Both the position numbers and the translations under genes were made by a program. A stretch of 17,014 nucleotides of DNA from NCBI GenBank assembly GCA_900544295.1, contig UQUO01000039.1:1-17014 (forward strand), in the 5' to 3' direction. This document shows positions 15,837 to 17,014 of the stretch, piece after piece; the stretch's first letter is position 1, and every line of letters starts with the position of its first letter. This DNA is from an uncultured Eubacteriales bacterium. Lineage in GTDB: Bacteria; Bacillota; Clostridia; Oscillospirales; Oscillospiraceae. A model generated the notes under the pieces. That model ran no database searches, was not told the DNA's origin, and saw nothing but the letters and a program-made list of their open reading frames with translations.

Positions 15837-15863
15837 GCAGGCACAGGAAAGGAAGGGTGGAAA

Positions 15864-16286
15864 ATGAACGACTATGATGAGCGGCAGATACTGGCGAGGG
15901 GCCGGGCCTTCATGTGGGGCTTTTTCACGCTGATGCTCTGTCTTATGGCATATGGGTTTACGGATATGCTCATAGAGCCCTGGTGCGACACGCTGACGGG
16001 CTGCATCATCTGCATCTGCGTGTCGCTTTTGGTGTTTGCGTCCATCTGCATAAGGCAGGACGCCTTTGCGGGCATCGGGCGCAACCGGAAGCGAAATCAG
16101 ACGGTGCTGCTGGTGCTGACGCTGGTGAATCTGATGTTCGGCGTATCGCATGTTATCGACGGCGACCTGCTGAGGGAGGGGTTGCTGTGTTTCCGCTCGG
16201 TGAACCTGATAGTGGGTGTGACGACGGGGCTGGTGCTGCTGGTGTACTGGCTGCACGGGCTGCGTGAGCGGGGCGAGGCGGAATGA
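15864..16286 (+). CDS. Small four-helix membrane protein, unknown function, paired with an XRE regulator
   Basis: A 140-residue protein with four predicted membrane helices (about 15-36, 44-63, 79-98, 112-131). It has a short acidic N-terminus with DERQILARGRA and a basic loop RNRKRNQ (73-79) between helices 2 and 3, suggesting that loop is cytoplasmic. I do not recognise a named family with confidence; it resembles the DUF-type small membrane proteins that sit beside short XRE regulators in Firmicutes. The ATG at 15864 follows GGAAGG at a plausible distance and lies just after the promoter; an in-frame ATG at 15816 lies between the -35 and -10 and cannot be the start of this transcript. The stop overlaps the next gene as ATGA. 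The pairing suggests the protein's level or state is linked to the regulator. Confidence 0.8.
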   Translation: MNDYDERQILARGRAFMWGFFTLMLCLMAYGFTDMLIEPWCDTLTGCIICICVSLLVFASICIRQDAFAGIGRNRKRNQTVLLVLTLVNLMFGVSHVIDGDLLREGLLCFRSVNLIVGVTTGLVLLVYWLHGLRERGEAE

Positions 16287-16477
16287 AGAATCTGCGTCTC
16301 AAGTCCGCACGCGCGGCGCTGGACATGTCGCAGCAGCAGCTGGCCGACGCCGTCGGCGTCTCGCGGCAGACCATAAACGCCATTGAAAAGGGCGACTACA
16401 ATCCGACGATAAGGCTCTGCCTTGCCATCTGCAAGGCGCTGGGCAAGACGCTGGACGAACTGTTCTGGGAAGACTGA
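16283..16477 (+). CDS. Short XRE/Cro-type helix-turn-helix regulator
   Basis: A 64-residue protein that is nearly all HTH_3 domain. MSQQQLADAVGVSRQTINAIEKGDYNP (about 15-41, described here by its parts) contains helix 2 QQQLADAVG, the turn and recognition helix SRQTINAIEKG. The end LGKTLDELFWED is typical of the small Cro-like regulators common in Firmicutes (YozG-like). There is no sensor or dimerisation domain beyond the HTH fold. The ATG overlaps the preceding stop codon as ATGA, so the two genes are coupled; a GAGG lies just upstream in the membrane-protein gene. It probably autoregulates the pair through the GACAT sites upstream of 15864. The alternative, a global regulator, is less likely given the coupling. 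Confidence 0.93.
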   Translation: MKNLRLKSARAALDMSQQQLADAVGVSRQTINAIEKGDYNPTIRLCLAICKALGKTLDELFWED

Positions 16478-16492
16478 GCCGCGCCCGTGCTT

Positions 16493-16606
16493 AAAAGTTT
16501 TTTGCCACGCTTTTTTACAAAAAAGCGGGCGGGGTCCGGGGGCGGCGCCCCCGGTCGCGCGCCGCAGCGCGCGAAATGCCCCTTGTGCCAAAGAAGCGCA
16601 GGAGGG
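16493..16606 (+). repeat. Left arm of large intergenic inverted repeat
   Basis: Positions 16493-16554 match the reverse complement of 16881-16942 at 58 of 62 bases without gaps. After a non-matching spacer (32 nt here, 12 nt in the other arm), 16587-16606 match 16849-16868 exactly over 20 bases. The arm starts with an A/T-rich hairpin GCTTTTTT/AAAAAAGC (16509-16526) that could terminate transcription of the XRE operon, followed by hairpin 16536-16554. Confidence 0.9.
16509..16526. terminator. A/T-run hairpin, possible terminator of the XRE operon
   Basis: GCTTTTTT (16509-16516) pairs with AAAAAAGC (16519-16526) across two bases. The upstream T-run (16498-16503) follows AAAAG. It is within the left repeat arm 31 nt after the XRE stop. 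It is not a classical G+C stem with T-tail, so termination is uncertain. Confidence 0.35.
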
Positions 16607-16625
16607 CCGCCCGCGAAAATCGAAT

Positions 16626-16655
16626 GAAAACGCCGCCCGTTCGGGCGGCGTTTTC
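16626..16655. terminator. Strong symmetrical hairpin, terminator-like
   Basis: GAAAACGCCGCCCG (16626-16639) and CGGGCGGCGTTTTC (16642-16655) are perfect complements around TT. The A-run at the base on one side and the T-run on the other give a bidirectional terminator shape. It lies in the loop of the large inverted repeat and is the likeliest end of the XRE transcript. Confidence 0.65.
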
Positions 16656-16691
16656 ACTATTTCCCGCATTGTGACCCGCGCCCGGAAAATC

Positions 16692-16755
16692 CCGCGGCAC
16701 GCGGTCCGTTCCGCAGGGACCCGTAGGGGTCGGCGTCCTCGACGACCCTTTCCTT
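16692..16755 (-). repeat. Dispersed intergenic repeat, right copy
   Basis: Positions 16721-16755 are the exact reverse complement of window bases 1-35, and 16692-16712 extend the match imperfectly. The repeat forms a hairpin CGACCC/GGGTCG pattern equivalent to 8-29. It sits between the arms of the large inverted repeat. Confidence 0.85.
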
Positions 16756-16790
16756 CGTCCACCGACAGCCCCACGGTGTCACGTGAGGCT

Positions 16791-16845
16791 GCGGGCGGCT
16801 TAGGCCGCCCGCAAAGGGGGAACCCCCGGCGAGGGTTCCCCCTTT
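16791..16845. repeat. Two adjacent hairpins
   Basis: GCGGGCGGC (16791-16799) / GCCGCCCGC (16804-16812) has a TTAG loop. It is followed at once by a 13-bp stem, 16813-16825 with 16833-16845, with a 7-nt loop. The two stems are directly adjacent with no bases between, like a packed structured RNA or stacked palindromes. Confidence 0.8.
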
Positions 16846-16848
16846 ACC

Positions 16849-16942
16849 CCCTCCTGCGCTTCTTTGGCATAGAGAAACGCCCAGGGGCTCCGCCCCTGGA
16901 CCCCGCCCGCTTTTTTGTAAAAAAGCGGGGCAAAAAACTTTT
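16849..16942 (-). repeat. Right arm of large intergenic inverted repeat
   Basis: Mirror of the left arm: 16849-16868 exact, 16881-16942 with four mismatches. Its own internal hairpin CCAGGGGC/GCCCCTGG (16881-16899) differs from the left-arm hairpin by a paired change that keeps the stem. Confidence 0.9.
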
Positions 16943-16972
16943 ACTTGGCTAGACTTCCACCAGCCCAAGCCC

Positions 16973-17014
16973 CTCGCCCTTGGGGCGAGTGATCCAATCC
17001 GTCCGCGAAGCGGA
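16973..17014. repeat. Hairpins at the right edge
   Basis: CTCGCCC (16973-16979) / GGGCGAG (16983-16989) with a TTG loop, and TCCGC (17002-17006) / GCGGA (17010-17014) with a GAA loop. The window ends inside this structure, so its full extent is unknown. Confidence 0.6.

Larger units (their letters stand above)
16478..17014. other. Gene-free, hairpin-rich intergenic region
   Basis: No credible protein or recognisable tRNA/rRNA gene. The open frames here are products of repeats and G+C-rich hairpins. It holds a long imperfect inverted repeat (16493-16606 with 16849-16942), a copy of the window-opening repeat, and hairpins at 16509-16526, 16536-16554, 16626-16655, 16791-16812, 16813-16845, 16973-16989 and 17002-17014. 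The last two continue past the right arm, so another repeat unit probably begins at the window edge. Confidence 0.8.

Noticed and set aside
14313..16256. 647-codon open frame on the minus strand opposite the MATE and membrane-protein genes
   Set aside because: The translation is His/Gln/Glu/Ala-rich without domain features, crosses a terminator and a strong plus-strand promoter, and lies antisense to clear membrane proteins.
36..16720. Composite transposon or genomic island bounded by the inverted repeats
   Set aside because: No transposase, integrase or tRNA-attachment site lies between them, base composition and codon use look uniform, and the repeat is probably a dispersed intergenic unit.
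16422..16968. Open frames on both strands in the right-end intergenic region
   Set aside because: They run through the inverted-repeat arms and hairpins, and the plus- and minus-strand products share near-identical segments because the DNA is an inverted repeat, not because they are proteins.
16500..17014. CRISPR array or tRNA/6S-type RNA gene
   Set aside because: Repeats are inverted and irregular, not regularly spaced direct repeats. I saw no tRNA T-arm or anticodon pattern and no recognised RNA family signature.

Overview
The window is a G+C-rich bacterial segment (G+C judged by eye) with 13 protein-coding genes. They sit on both strands, are tightly packed, and are followed by a gene-free, hairpin-rich stretch at the right end. 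The families point to a Gram-positive Firmicute, most likely a G+C-rich gut-type member of Clostridia/Oscillospirales: a two-gene KtrAB-type K+ uptake system, a VanZ protein, an ABC-F ATPase, a fused MacB/FtsX-type ABC exporter, a short XRE regulator next to a small membrane protein, and strong AGGAGG ribosome binding sites with several TTG/GTG starts. Species cannot be settled from the sequence alone.

Layout. Positions 1-98 hold the edge of a dispersed repeat. A TVP38/DedA-like membrane protein (99-815, minus) diverges from a PLP-dependent aminotransferase (1047-2237, plus). A strong bidirectional terminator at 2259-2296 separates the aminotransferase from a converging six-gene minus-strand operon read from 8787 down to 2295: YihY/BrkB membrane protein, ABC-F ATPase, YdcF/SanA-like protein, HAD-IB phosphatase, VanZ protein and an S9 serine peptidase. 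All six overlap or lie within 1 nt of each other, several by stop/start overlaps (GTGA, TTGA), so they are probably translationally coupled. Divergent from this operon is a glyoxalase I-like gene (8933-9304) with its own terminator.

Next is a plus-strand run: KtrB/TrkH K+ channel subunit (9372-10706, probably leaderless mRNA), KtrA/TrkA regulatory subunit (10724-11371), a 986-residue fused ABC exporter with a large acidic extracytoplasmic domain (11411-14371) and a MATE efflux protein (14373-15752), closed by a terminator at 15755-15785. A near-consensus promoter with GACAT half-sites then drives a four-helix membrane protein and an ATGA-coupled XRE regulator (15864-16477).

The right end (16478-17014) has no gene. 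It is a nested inverted-repeat element with arms of about 95-115 bp and at least six hairpins inside or beside it. It contains an inverted copy of the 35 bp that open the window. These intergenic repeats are the most unusual structure here. The genes themselves belong to known families; the six-gene envelope operon and the K+/ABC/MATE run are unusual mainly as combinations.
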